A stretch of DNA of 64,000 nucleotides from Callaeas wilsoni (lineage: Eukaryota; Chordata; Aves; Passeriformes; Callaeidae). The notes beneath the pieces were generated by a model. It was given only the letters and a program-made list of their open reading frames with translations, did no database searches and was not told the DNA's origin. The stretch lies in contig VWPU01009708.1 in the NCBI GenBank assembly GCA_013398955.1, positions 274,396 to 338,395 of the forward strand. Direction: 5' to 3'. A program made the translations under genes and the position numbers. Below are positions 40,201 through 55,200 of this stretch, piece by piece; positions within the stretch are counted from its first letter, which is position 1, and each line of letters begins with the position of its first letter.

Positions 40201-43200
40201 GCTGTACTATTTCCATTACCACTTCTTACAGTCTTCTTCAAAAATCCCAACATTATTTTTTAACTAAAACACTGAATGACTATTTTCTGCAAGTTTTCTA
40301 AAATGACAGATTCCTTCCTTTTATGCTAGCACTCAAGTATATTCTCAGGAGGCAACTGAAGTTTCATTTGCAATTTAGGTTTTGGGAGATATTTTGTCTG
40401 CAGTACTTATCAAGAACAACAGGTCTTTAAACCAACTCTGACTTCAAAAAATCTAGCTTTCCCTGAAAGGTGAGCAATTATGATTTATGAGAGAAGCTAA
40501 ATGCACCAAATGGACACATTGGCTCCATTTTTGACTGACTGCCACAAAACAATTGATAAAAGGCTGTTCTTGGACTGCTCAAGACTAATATTTAACACTT
40601 CGAGTGTTCTTTGTATCAGAGAGCAGATTTCTAAAGTTAGCATAAAAAAAAGAAGCAGCAAATGAAGGAAAGGAGCCAGTTAATTAATAGATTGCCATCA
40701 CAGACCCTCACATACTTGGCTAGCTCATGTGAGCCCTGAAGCCTATTTCAGCATAAATGACAGGGGAACAAAAGATGTTACAAAATTCTACTCAGACCAC
40801 AATTATCCTCCATTCAAAGCTCCCAGGAACAGATTGAGAAATACAGGGATAAAAAACAAACAGAGGGACTCAAGACAACAGTAGGGAAAAATGCTGCAGT
40901 GACACACATTGAGCCAGGATGATTAACTACTGCAACCCTCAAATGTTTTGTTCTCTCCCTCGGTATGACCAGAAAGTACAGAAAATCAGCTGGCGAAACA
41001 ACAGATACTGAACACAAGATGATTATTATCAGAAACAACTGTTGACGATTTTAGGGATCTAGCTGTAACCAGCCTAGCCAAAAAAACTGGGATACCAGCT
41101 GAAACTGCCTTTGCTAGGTAAGCCTGACAGACTCAAAAGTACTACTGGTATTTCCGAGCTATGCCCACCTCTTCGACCCAACATCTTTAAAATTGAGTTT
41201 CTTTGATCTAGACCAAATAAAAATACAGATTAAGCTATTAAAAGACTTTCATCCAAGAGCAAAGCTTGCCATTACACTTTGAGGTAGACAAAATATTTAA
41301 TTCCAAAATAGAGAAAACCTAAGGTACAAGTTTCCTCTGGTAACTGGTGGTTGCTTTCTTTACTACTGCTACTACTGCTCAGAGATTAGGACTTAAGATT
41401 AGATCGGTTCCTGGAACAACCATATCTGCAAATTTACACGGATCTGTGATCCTTATGCTATCCTTCCAAGAACACGCTAAACTCATTCCTTTGAACACAG
41501 GGTATGATAACCTCACAACCTATTTTCCTGTGGTTACTTACTCTTCGAGTCAGAAATTTTCAGTCTAAACTACACAGTTCAGTATGGAAAAAAATCTGTT
41601 TATTAAAAAAAGGCTTTTTCACGAGCAATGCAACGCACTATTTTTACTCTCTGTTTTGAGTTTCATTTTGTTTTGTTTTCTGTCATATACACTATTAAAA
41701 CCTATATAGAAAATGTAACTATGGAAAGACACTCCTGTAACAGAAAAGTATTTTTAGTAATAAAGCTGCCTTAAAATAAAATTTTTTAAAAGTGGAAGAT
41801 ATTACCGGAGGAGAAAAAGAAGAGAGGGAAGACAGGAACTAAAACTTGGTGGGGTTGAGGGGTGGGGGAGAAGGAGGCATAAAATGCTACCTAAACTTAA
41901 AAAACCCAAATCCTATTTCATTTTCATATCCTACATGGAAGAACTTCAGTCTCGAGTAGTGTGGGTGGGACTTACCATCAAGTGATCCAGGACTGACAGC
42001 TATGAACTGCCCCAACTGTATCCATAAGAGGATGAAGCAACTCATTAATAACGGATTGGTGGATATGGGAATGATAAACACTACTATACCTAGAATTGCA
42101 GGTACAGATTAAGGGGAGAAAGAAAGAGAAAGTTAGAAAATACTGTGCAGGAAATACGGTCAGCTCAATGGTCCTGCATTCCTGACTTCCTTATTCTTTT
42201 CAGAGAAGTGAACCATAAATAGTCACTGCCAGTGTCTACTGAATTTAACAACAGCAGCTCTTACTCAAGCGCAGAATGTGCACCATCAGCCATGATCCAA
42301 AATTCAATGTGGAAGTGTAAAGTATGAGAAAATATCTCACTGTTACAATGTAAGAAGCTTCAGCTGGAAAATGCACAAACCCCCTGAACTTTAGCAGTAT
42401 TTAGTTTTACACTCCCTGCCATTTATAGATTAAAAGAAACAGGGATAAGAGAAGCAATAACAGTTTCTTCACCTGCTTTTGTAAAAGAACAGGACCTTTG
42501 GGCACTATTGCTGCAAAGAAGAAGGCTCAGCTCACTTTTTAAGAAATCCTCCAGTGATGGTATTTTTCAATTGACATATTGTATTAGGAAAAATAAAGAG
42601 AATTTTTTGAAAAATAAGAGGTGATGTATGTTACAATGAACCTTACCTTGAAAGGTTTGTCCCCACTGTGTGTCAGCATATGCCTCTGCAACCAACTTTG
42701 ACTTGTTGAAGGTGTATTATATACTTTGCAACCTTTCCACAAGCAAACAAACACCTAATAGAGTAAAAACGTGGTAAGATTACACAAGTCAGAGAGAACA
42801 CTAAATGAAAAATCAAATTAGCAAAGAAGATCGTTTTCACAACGTTTCAAAGAATTCTGAACAATAACCGTTTCTTTTGAAACACACTTTTCATATCTCA
42901 CCAAGGAAAAAATAATGACAACCCCGAATATTCAATAACAACAGGTCACTGGGAAAAAATATCAACAGACAGATGCTTCTGCAGATAAACACAATCGAGA
43001 GCGACAGGATCTGCTGTATTTGTGTTTGCACTCAGGATCTGTATCCACCAGATACGGAGACAGAACATTTTTAAAAGAAAAATTTGCATTTTCTGGGTAG
43101 TAGTTATAGAAATAAAATCATTTACTCTCATAAGAAATTAATTTTATTCCCTGAGCATGAAACAGTAAAAACTCTTAATTGCAATGCAGTTGTTTAGATA

Positions 43201-46200
43201 CTGGAGTTTAGTATTCTAGAATACCAGATACCTCTAGTTAGGGCCTTATATTCAATTCCTGATGAAGGAAGCTACCATTTCTCATAGGATTCAAAATCTA
43301 TGGGTGTTTTGTGATTCCAATGTACAGAACAATCACATGCACAATAGTGCATTAAGGGGAGCAGAACTTACTCATGCTGCTTTTCTCTCTCCTCTCATTG
43401 TATTTATCTGTAACTGAGGGAATAAAAAAGCTCAATGAACTTGCCTTTCATTAGAATTTCCTCAACAGGTCTGTGTGTGAAGGGAGGTAAAGCCCTAATT
43501 TGTCGCAGCAAAATAAAGTTCCCAGGAACAGCACTGTTCATAATACAGGTTTTCAGAAACGCAGGAAACTAATTGGATTTGAGTTTCTTGTTCTCTTTTG
43601 GAGAATAAAACCCCTCAACCTTCAAAAGATTTTATTTTCAAAATGAAAAAGCAGCCACGGGAGTTCTACGTTCTTGCTGTACAATAGATACATAACCCAG
43701 CTTTACTCAGACAAAGCTGGAAACCCCTCAGTGTCTGTGTGACTGATCCAGACCTACTGACACAAGACCCAAGCCCCTAAACCTTTGGGGTCTGCCACTC
43801 CTCAGTTTTGAGATCCCCTCAAAACCACAGAATTGGAATTTCTGAGATTCCTGGCTCTGCGACAGCTCCATAAGTGCCCTGGCATTTCCATCAGCAACTG
43901 CAGACTGCAGGGCACCTGGCAAAGGTGTGGTACTGTGAAGTTACAGACACTGGAAACACAGCGGCTTGGGTTTGCAACCACCCACCAGAAGTGCAGGCAG
44001 GGCTTCTTGGGAATCCCTGCCAAAAAGCTGAACCCAAAATATTTCTGAAATACCATCTTTCGGAAGGAAAACTGTTTTGTCAAAAAGTTTCCCAGGCTCT
44101 CCATGGATGTATCTGGTTTGGACTGGAGCCATGACCTCGGTATTAGCTGGAAAAAAATTAGCATTTTACCATGCAAGGATGTTTATCCTATTCCTTCCCA
44201 TTCTCAATAAGCAACTACTAACTCCCATTTTTCTTCAAATTTAGAGTCACTGCAGTTAAGTAAGATCTGAAACGCCATCAAAAGCTCAACACAATTTCCA
44301 ACAGACTTAAACACCTCACCGGCAGGTGGCAGACAAATCCCTGAAACGGACCGGCCAGGATACATCCCCCTTCCACAGCATGACGCTGGAACTTCTCAAA
44401 AAATAAACTAACTCCAGTACTGGGATTCCAAAGTCTCAACTGAATGCAACAGTTATTAGACACTTCATGCTTTCAACAACCTCCTTCGAATATACAAATA
44501 CAGTCCAATATTTTGTAAATAAAAATATCCACAAATCATGTCACATGAAATGTAAGTGACAAGAAATAAAATACAAGAGGAAAAAAAAACCTAAATCAAA
44601 ACCTGCAAAATCTTCCAGCCCCTTTTTAAAGAGTAAAGGAGTCATGGATGGGATAACAAAGATCCAAACACACCTTATTCATTTCATTGTTTCACACAAG
44701 TTTCATGTAACACTTTTATACACCTGTGGACAGAACTCAGAAATCATCTCATGGGTGGCTAAAAAGCCACTACACTGGATGGATGATTCTGCCTAGATAC
44801 TGGACTGAAAAAAGCCATCAAATATGAAGCTGAAAAGTTCAATCACGCCAAAAATTATTAGCTAAATACAGCCAGAGTCACAGCTGTCTCAGTGACATAT
44901 TTACATAATAAATTATTTAAAGTAATGCAAATTAGAATTTTATTTAAGTTTCTTATTCACTGAAGATTAAGTGCAACGGCTTAACATTTTTCTTCTGAAG
45001 AAGTGACAGGACAAAAAGTCAAAAGATAACAACTATTCTACTTCAAGAACTGATAGTATCTCTCCCAGAAACTGAAGAGCTGCAACATACAGTGCCTAAA
45101 GCAGGCAGATTGCTTGTGCTGGATGTAAAGGTAGTTTCCATGATATATTCCAGACATGAGAGGTAATTTGGGAGCTTGAGGACAGCAGGCAGTTAAGTAC
45201 AGAGTTGAAATAACTCTACTGGAAGATGTTTTGAAACATTAAAATTGAGACCAATTATCATTTGACCAGGGATTAGACTGGAATTTACATGCCTATATAT
45301 GCAACTCAATCAAAAAAAAAAAAAAAAAATTAGATGCAATTATATAGAAGGCAAACTTGCCATCAGTATTACACACAGAGCTGTTTTGTTAAGACTTTGT
45401 ACTCTTGAGTCAGTCTTACATCTTCCCTATTACACATTCTGGATATACTTTACCTATAGAGAGACTCCATTGGTAACCGTAATTAAGATGTGACTTCACC
45501 TGAGTTCACATGCAGGAACACGTACAATAAAGAGTTTTCAGAAAATTAATTCCAAGTGTAAGCACTTAAAGATACACCAGCAGCTTCAGGATGTTGAGAA
45601 GTCAACACACTATCAAAACCCTGGTAGTCTCAAATAATTTATTGAAAAGAACTGACCACATTCTTCAAGTTAGGCCACTAACTTTGCTGCCACTTGTGAC
45701 AAAACTGGTGTTTTGAAACAGAAAACTTGCTACTGTCATTCAAGAGCAAAATATTGGCAAATAAGAAAGAGGGAAAACCCAAAAGTAACACCAACCCCTC
45801 CTCGCTGACCATCCACGTGTATGGAGCGAATGTGATCCGCCAGATCCGGGCTGGAGCTGAAGCAGGCGTGGCAGTGATCCCAACAACAGTTATAGGCAAT
45901 GCTTTTGGCAGAGGAGGCAGGAACTCCCTGTCCATTCATCATGACTGGCGTGGAACGCCCACTGGAAATTGTGCTGTCTACGTCCATGATAGTGCTGCTT
46001 ATGCTGCAAGACAAAAAAAACCCCAAAACTAAATCAAAGTTTGTATTTGTTGCATGTTAACAGGCCAAATTAAAACTGTAGCTCTTTCATTTCAGATACA
46101 TTTAGACAGGTTGAAAAGAAAACCTTACACAGATTTACTACTTAATGTGGTTCACCACTTTATTAATAAATGTACAGTTAGGAAACAGCTACTATTACTC

Positions 46201-49200
46201 AACAGTGTAACTTCGTCTGGACACTGGGAACAAAAGGGAGGGATGGAAAATCCTCAATATATTGAGCCCAGCATCCTCTGCTGACACTAGAGCCTGAAAA
46301 AGAATACAGCACTTTAGTTCTACATAAGGTTTAAGGTTCTCCCACATGGCCCCCGCACAGTGTCCATCATGTGCATAGTCTAAACTAATGGGTTTTGTTT
46401 TGGTTTTTCAAAACGTTTCCAGAGAAGCCAGGATCAGCAGAGGAAATCTGTGGCCAGCAGGGGTCACTTTCATCAGCCTTCCTGCTCTGTACCTCGGCAC
46501 CTACAGACACAAGCATCGAATGGATCAGAAAAAACTTGCAGAGTATGCTCTTTCCATATATAAGCAAAAGTATGGAGATGGATGTTCTTGTCATTAAATA
46601 GCTACTGATACACCTTTTTTTATCTTGTTAACCACCTCAGTTGCCTTGAGGGCCTTTAAGTTTTTCTCTTCCACAAAGCCACAACATTACAGAACAGTTC
46701 ATCTTTGACAGAACCTCGAAAGACCAGGTGGTCAAATCTGCTTAAACAGGAAGGAGTGAGATCAGATTGCCTGTGGTCTTGTCCAGAGGAGTTGTTAATG
46801 GGTGTGCTCAAAGGCTGGGACTTCTGCTACCTTTCTGAACAATTTTCTCAATGGCTGACTAACCTTGTTGTGGGGGAAGGGAGAAGTTTCCCAACATCTC
46901 ATCAGAATTTCCAGTGTTGCAACTTCTGTCTCTTGTCTCTCATCCTTGGCAGCTGCAGGGTTGAGATGACTCTGCCTCCTCCATTGTTAAATCTCCCTAT
47001 CAGATCACTGAACACAGAAAAACCCTGCCCTCCTCCTCCCAAAACTGAAGGAACACACGCATTCAGCCTCTCTGTGTATTGCATTTGCTCCAGCACCCTA
47101 ACAACCATGGAGAGCCTCCACCAGATCCTCTCCAGTATGTGTAACTGGGATGTGTTAAACCATTCTGCTTGTAAGGTACAGGTGCTGTTTCTTATTTTTA
47201 CCATCACTGTTTACATACCCAGTATTGTTCTATTACACACTGAGATGAATGAAAGAAAAACAACACCATTAGTCAAAATCTGAAGATACAATTAGCATGT
47301 TTGCTCTCCTGCTCTAAGAGTCTCTACTAGTGATTTCTCACATTATCTGTACCTTTTTTAATCACTACTGTGCTAGAAGGTTTTTTCTGATAGACTTTGA
47401 AATAATCACAGACATTTGCTTTGTTTAGATTTCTCATTCTCATCCACCATGTAGATTCCACTGCATTTATCAATAAAATGTGACTTACCTTAGCCTAAAT
47501 AACAGATTCCCTTTAGCAATGCTCCGAGTTATAACCTTTAGTTTTAACTACTCTGAGTAACCTGGTTTCACAGACAAACTCTTATCTCAAGAGATACTAG
47601 CAATGTAACATATCCCAAGCACAGACCCCTTAAAAATCTTCCAACCCATTTGCCTCCATCTGTTATTAAAACTGACCAAATATTCTTTGGCCTTTGTTTT
47701 CCAAGTTAAAAAGTTTTAGAGACCTTTTGAACAGCTTTTTGCTTTAATGACGGTGTATCAAATACATACTTCCTAAATGCTACACAAACACCACATGCCT
47801 TTCTTCCACCCCCCTCCCAATTTCAAACAAGGTCTAACAATTTAGAAGGTGTTATCTCCTACCCACGGAACTCATACAAGCTATTTGCTGCTACACGGCA
47901 AATTTCCATGTGTCCATTATTTTTATTTTCTTCCCTTTTCTACACCCTGAATACACAGAGCTTTCCATGATCCCTTCCCATGTCTCCCTTCCCTCCCCAG
48001 TAATCTTGGCTCCTTTAATAACATACAAACTCCAAATCTGTCACTAGTAAGTAAAAAAAAATTCCACTGGCCTTGAGCTGAAGCTCCCAGCCCCAAAAGC
48101 ATTAACAGCCACTAACCACATGTATTGTAACAGCATTTTAGGATCCCTGTAGAAAATTGTCAGAAGCTTTATGTGCAAAACCTGTTGCAAGTAATCCTAA
48201 TTTTTCCACTGTGCCAGGCTCACAATAGATACAACTGATCCTCAACTGATGCCCAGGCCAAAAATTATCTCCAAAAATAAAGTCTGTAAAATTGCACTGT
48301 AAAAGCAAAATTTACCAACAGGATGATAGAAAAATTGAATAATTAATTATAGTTAATTGTGCCACCGCCCCACCTCCCCCTCAGTTTAAGCTATCCAAAT
48401 ACAGTTTTCTCAAAATCAAACCTGGAAGTAGGTTTGGACACACAGAATGGCACAAAGCCCAACCACTTCTGCCACAGACAGTGCTGTTACACGGATCACT
48501 GGTCCCGACAGGAAGCTGCTTAGCCAAGGATGGCAAAGCACTGCGCATACAGCAACTCGTGCAACAGCTGCCTCACAGCAACTCAGGTTGATAAATAACC
48601 CTGCCCTGATCACAGCTGAAAGCTACCAAAGGAAACTGCTTCCCAAACACTTTCAGGAGTTCAAGCTTCAAAGCTATTGACAGCCAGTACCAGTTTCTAC
48701 ATCCACGGACAGCATTAGGTCCATTCTCACACACCCCACGGAGTACAAGCAGATCTCTGACCGCGAGGACGTGCGGGGCTGATGACCACAGGGCAGAGAA
48801 TGAGGGGTATTCAACACAGTTCCCTGGCCTTACAGTCCGCTGTGAAGTGGGAAAGCAGGAAGAAAATGCAATCCTAAACAAGTTCTGTGAAAGCATTTTG
48901 GGGCAGGGGAGAAGTGCACCCTCACGCAGGGGTGGTGTGTGTGGTTTCTCTGTTTCACAGGCATGAAATGTGCTTAATTCCTCTAAGAAGAGATAAAAAA
49001 ACCCCTGAAAATTATCAGCCCAAAGCACAAGAACTTAGTTCACATTGCGAGTGCAGTGCAACATACCTTGACACAAAATCACGGGTCTCTAATTTTCAGG
49101 TCTTCTAATTAATCTACAGCCTAAGGAATAAAATGCTTAGGCTTTGAGGTTTTTTATAAGCTATCCTACCTTGTTTTAGAGCAAAATATGTAAAAGTCAA

Positions 49201-52200
49201 CTGATCCCAGCAAAAGCTATCGTGACAACTAGGGTTATTAATGACATAAGAAACCAGTAACACTTGGCAAGCTAATTTAGCTATTATTGTTTAAATGTTT
49301 GCTGGGTTTGGGTTTAATAGCCTAAGTGTTTGCTAAGGGCTAACAGATTAACATGGTATCAAAATTCTGTATCAGAGTAACCGGAATAAAAAAAGGCTGC
49401 CCATAGCACTTAAACCAAGTAGTAGCATACAAAATTTGGAAATTGAGAATGAAGTGCTACATTGGACTATGATTCTATAAGCTATTCAAAATCCTGTCTA
49501 AAAATGGGAAAAAATATAACTCAAATCCAGCTGAGCAATAACAGCTCAGTATTTAAGACAAAATGTCCTCCTTCCTTCTAGTTTGAAGAATTTTTGAATA
49601 TGAAATTAAAGAGCACAGACAAATATTGCTGTAACAGAACCTATTACAGAAATAACTCAATTGTTTATAAAACAAAATGACCAGGAGTCACACAACAAGA
49701 GATCACTAGGTTTGGATGGACTTTCTTGATAGATTATTGGTAGACACTAATGCAAGAAACTCACTACCCTGGCACATTCCTTCTCTAGCAACAATCTGCT
49801 AAATAAAAATATAACATACATATTTTTGTTTCCTCTTCTGTGCCTCCAGAACCAGCATACTTCAGGAGATCAGGTACCTCCCAGTACCAAGAAATCTAGA
49901 ATTAGTTTCTGCCTCCCTTAGCAAGTTCTGATCCTCACTGAAGAGGTAAAGGCTGCAAAGAGAATCTCTGAAAGAGCAGTGCCCAGTACAGCTCAAGTGT
50001 GTGTCATCTTCTCTCATCTTTCATACACTGAGAAAATACCAGGAAGCTTTTCAGAGAATAGTCTGTAGTATATGTAACATCAAAGACACTGACTTGGGCG
50101 GTCTCTTGACCTGCCCATTTCGAGATGAAGCAGAAAGATAAGTTTTACAGTCAGAGCTGTGGCTGCTGCTAAGTCTATGAAGACTTAACTGCAACACTGT
50201 GTGTGTTAGAGCTGCCACTTCACCCACTTTTTTGTTTCTTAGAATTTCAGAAAGGGCGTGAGGACAGGACACACGAGCAAATAAGATGTGTGCACAAACA
50301 CCCAGCCCAAGAAGGGCCAGACAACAGAAAAATGGTCTGTGTATCTTTCAGTCTATGAATGGGGCTTTTCAGTCCAATACAACTTTCTATCTGCTTGGGA
50401 TGATCCGAGAGAGGGAAAGGTTCCTTAACAAAGGAAGGTAGTAATGGAAATTACATCCTTCTGCTTTCTCACCCGAAATCCACAAAGCCTACAAGTGGGA
50501 AAGTAATAGTGTGCATAAGAGGAGAAAACAAAGCAAGAAAAACACGGACATCCTGGTAATAGAACAGAGACACTGAAGCAGATTTTTAGCTAGCTAAGTT
50601 AAAGCAAGTTTTGCTGCCTTTCGCTAAGTCCCTTTCTCGCAGGCAGGAGATCTGTTTAAAGCCTGCCTGCCACTATCAAAGCAGAATGACACGAGCAGAG
50701 CTGAAGCGCTTGTGGCATTCCCCTCTTGCCAGTGACAGACAGGTCTGGGTTTGCTCCCAAGCTGTAGGCAGGCTCCAGCTCCATTGTAACGGATCTATAG
50801 ACCATGGCCTGATGAAGAACATTAGACATTTGAGTTTCAGAGAGTTCAGCTCAGGGGTCATCCCAAACAATAGAGCATCAAAAACAGTCACTGCTGGAGA
50901 GAGCCTGCATACACAATAGCAGTTTTTAAGAAGCACCATTCAAAAGACTGACTAATTACTAAAATTTAGAACTGTTACAGCAAGCACAACATGGTCTTCG
51001 AGCTTATGCTGTCCCTATTTTCATCCTAATCGAGCACCTGAATCAACCTGACGTAAAAATCACAGGTCTAGAGGCAAGAACTGAATGCCTCTCTGAAATG
51101 CCTTACTAAACCCACAGCTCATTTCACCAAGTCTGCTAACACCGGCAGTGTCTGCCAAATGCAGCAAGGTAGAACTGAAAACACAGAACCCTCTCAGAGA
51201 GGTCAGACATTTTTCTCTCCTCCTACAAATTTTCCCTCTACCAAGAGATCAACAGTTTTGAAACAATACTGACATTTAAAATGTGTTCATTAAGCAAAAA
51301 CATGCAAGCTTAAACAGAGGAATCATTACCTCAGAGGCAATGTTTCAGGTCTTATTTTTACCTGCACTTATTTTACCTGTGGCTAGAAATAATACAATCT
51401 TCATTATCAAGAAGATTAAGATATTTTTAGCAGCGCTTTCATGTTAAAAGGTTAGTGCCTGCACAGTCCAATGCGTCTAGCTTGTTAAATTTAGTTCAAA
51501 TTCTATTTAAAAACAATCCTGAAACAAAAAATAATACCTAAAAACTTGTAAGAAGCCGCCAGTCATTTTCACTTCATAGAAAACAAAAAGCCTTTTTCCA
51601 GCACTTTAAATTCTGAATTATTCTTTTCCTTTAAGGATCTGAGCAAAATTAAGCTACTGCTTGAGCTGTGTAAATATGGATATTTTGTATAAGGAAAAAA
51701 AGAAATCCAAATTATCCACAATTTAAAATGCATTAATTTTAAACTACATATTTTACATGCGGGCACTAATTTTTGTGTACATTTAGATGCGAATAAAACT
51801 ATAATGAAACTATGATTTAATGCATTAAATAAAATGGCATATTGCACATCACTGCTGATACACACTTGGCTCTCCAAGGAGATAGTTTTCCTCACTCCTG
51901 CAAGTAATACCTTCTATCGAATTTAATGAATGAAATGCCCAAGATTTATTCTTTCCCTGACTTTATCTTTCAGAACAACACAGAGTAAGTGTCTAGAAGG
52001 AATATCACCAAAAAACCTGAAAGAACAGCAGTAAAATTTCATTTTTAGTTTCCACAAAGTCCCATTAGCAAATGTCCACTTGACGCCAGAGCAGACCAGG
52101 CACTGAACACATGCACAAAAGCCCAATCAATTTGCTATTATACTTTTAATGTCTGCTGAACATACTCCCTGTAGACCTTAACTGAAGCAACCTTCCCTCA

Positions 52201-55200
52201 GGCAAAATTCAGCCCTAACAGATGGGCCTTAGACCGTGCCCTCGAGGGTCAACAAGCAGCCCTTCAGTCCGATCAACAGGAGCTCATTTCGGGGTTAGAG
52301 CTCCTCCACCGAGAGCGCCCGCTCCCAGCGCCCAGATGTTCCGTGCAGGAGGTGACCAAAGGACCCAGCTGAATTCAGCTAACGCCAAACGATCCTGACA
52401 GATCCTACACGGAAAAACCTCATCTCGGAAAGCCTCGAATTAAAAGCGAACAGCAATGTCAGTGAGCACACGCTGCAGGGTCGCCGAAAGCAACACTCCT
52501 GAGCGGCCGTCAAGCTGCACACTGCGCTACTCCAAGGTCTGAGAACAGTTCCTTCTGAAATACACTGTGATAATCCAGCCATAAAACATCAAATCGGCAG
52601 ATTGCCTCCGAAACCAAATGCTACAAACCTTTTTGGAAGTAAGTAGCAGTTTAAGGATTTAAAAAAAACAAACAAATAAACCAAACAAAAATAAATACCT
52701 TGCTAGTTTCTTTCCCTTTTACCAGTCAGTGAAATATGCTGTCATTTCCCCTTACAGCTGCAGCTACACTGGTCTAATCCATGAAGGAAGCTTAAGAAAG
52801 AAAACTGAACTGTTACGGTCAGATAAAACAACCTCAGAATAATGGGAACGCTGTGAATGACAGTCACATCTCACAGCAACTTCAAGGGTTAAAATCTAGA
52901 AATCAACAGAAAAGCTTTTACCACCTGGAAGACTAAATCACAACTAGGTACTAATCCCAAAAGAAAACAAACAGCACCAACTGCAATCATTCAATTACAA
53001 ACACCAAGTCAAAACAGAAACATTGAAAGAAAATAATAATGACAAGCTTAGTGACATCCCCCAGCACCTCATTATTTTCATTTCACTAGGAAAACTCGGG
53101 AGTGAAAACAAAAACTTTACAATTTTCTCCATTACTCCTATTACTTTCCAAGATAAGAGGTGGCAAATTGTGGTGTACAGCTCTGGCCAATGGACAAGTT
53201 CCACAAAAACAACAGCTTTTCAACACCACCAAATTCAAAGCAATTTGCGCTCACTACTTCTTAATGAAATCAAAGATCAAGCAAAAATAAATCCTCATGA
53301 AACTTGAAAATGATCAAATTAATAACCCTCAGCTCCCATAACTGAGAGGAAGCTCTTCCCTCTGTCCTATTTTATAACATCTCCATCAATTCCAAACATG
53401 GGAGCCACGGATACAAGACTAGTAAGAGAATTGTTCTACTGGCTCCTAAACAAAAGCAGAGGACTAAATTCCTATGATTTTGTACTAAGATTTAATTTTT
53501 GCTGACATTCAATGAGTATTAAGCAAATTTTAATGCCAACCTCTTTCTGAAGTTACTATCAGAACATCTGCATGGTGGTACCAGTATGCAATAAAATGCA
53601 AGGCTCGAGACAACTACACCTAAAGCCAAGGAGATTTCAATTAATCTTTTTGCTTTATGTTCTCCAAATGAACACGACAATTTAAAAGTGAGGTTAAAAC
53701 AGGTCCTAAGAAAAACAGAGCTCACAAAACATGAGCAATCACCATGAACCAGCAACAGAGCAGAAAAGTTTGAGATTTGCCTGATTTTTTATTTGTTCCT
53801 CTGCCTATCTTTGGTAAATTTGGTATTTTATGATGCATCTAGATTGGTAACAGATAAACTCCTCCTACCAAATTTCAGTAATTTATCAATTTAATTCCCC
53901 AAACAAAACACTCATGTTTCACAAGCAAAACAGTTTGTATTACTTTAATGGATGCACTTGGCATGAAAATACCATTAAGCTTTAGAGCTCTTACAACTGC
54001 TTTTCATCGAACCAGCAACCAACACAGAGAGAATCTTCAAAGGAGACAGAAAGCAACTTCGGCTACCTGCACATCTAAGGAGTTTTTTTTGCTGAGAAAA
54101 CCATTTGTCTTTACTTTAAATAGGAAGCATCCAAAATCATTTCATGACTGATAATGAGAAGTTTCTGAGTTCAGGAAAACCTACCAACAGTAAGAAAAAA
54201 ATAGTGTACGTGGATAAACCATCATGGAAAAAAACCCGGAACAAAGAGAGAATGCAGAACACTAAATGGCTGCCAAAGAGAAAGATTACTCACGTGGCAG
54301 CGAGAAATCAGAATACCTGGATCAAAAAAATAAGCCAGGACTACAGGAAGTGAAAGCCCAGCACTACGTTTCGGAGGCAGCGCCTTCTGTTCTCATCTGC
54401 TCTTGCACATCACATCCACAAAGACACCCCAGCAGACAGACAACACAACTGACTTCACAGCCCTGCAGAGGCAAGGCAGGTAAAGCAGGATTGCAATAGT
54501 AAGCAAAAGCAAAATTAAGGCAACATAAAGAAAAAAGACAATCATTTCCAGGACTGCATGACTGAAGAAAGCACCCACTCATTTGGAAGCANAAGTTAAA
54601 GCAACATTAAGGCAACATAAAGGAAAAAAAGACAATCATTTCCAGGACTGCCTGACTGAAGAAAGCACCCACTCATTTGGAAGCACTTGTGCTTCTGAAT
54701 CATGTAAGCATTTTTCTGGAAATCAAACCTATCAAATCCATGCTTTACGCTGATTAAATTATTCTAACAAAAACTTCTCAAAATGAACAAGACTCAAAAA
54801 GTGTTCATAAATCAATCGTAAAAATAAGACTGCAAAATTCTTTATTGAATATATATATTGTTATATGACCACGAAGAAAGCAATGCAGTGGAAAATAAAA
54901 TAATCACGGGAGACAATTTTATACAGCATGGCAAGTGGTAACATTAAAACCTTGTTTTTAAATTATTTTTGAAGCAGCAGCTTATTTTAGAGTAAAGCTA
55001 TGTCTAGATAAGGTATAAATACCTAGAAAAGGGAACAACACTGCAAACACTTCAGCCTGATAATATAAAACCAGGGAAGATAGGAAAGCTCTTTGAGATA
55101 GAGAAATCGAAGGAACTTAAAATAACAAACATGCACAGGAAACAAAACGAGACCGAGAAAGTGTGTTATGATTCACCACCTCTAGAGCTGTTTCGACTCT

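Larger units (their letters stand above)
34872..42646 (-). other. AEBP2: AEBP2 intron 3 (7.8 kb)
   Basis: AT-rich sequence with two short minus-strand CR1 3' ends (36808-36935 and 38785-38845). No coding exon is recognised. Open frames of 60-106 codons in this intron have no conserved content that I can see. Confidence 0.85.

Noticed and set aside
46705..47283. 192-codon plus-strand open frame, the longest after exon 1
   Set aside because: It overlaps a decayed CR1 copy and runs antisense to it; composition follows the repeat, with no domain.
51771..51790. Possible first exon of the short AEBP2 isoform (ATG TAC ACA on the minus strand)
   Set aside because: No donor follows in a usable frame and a stop comes within nine codons.
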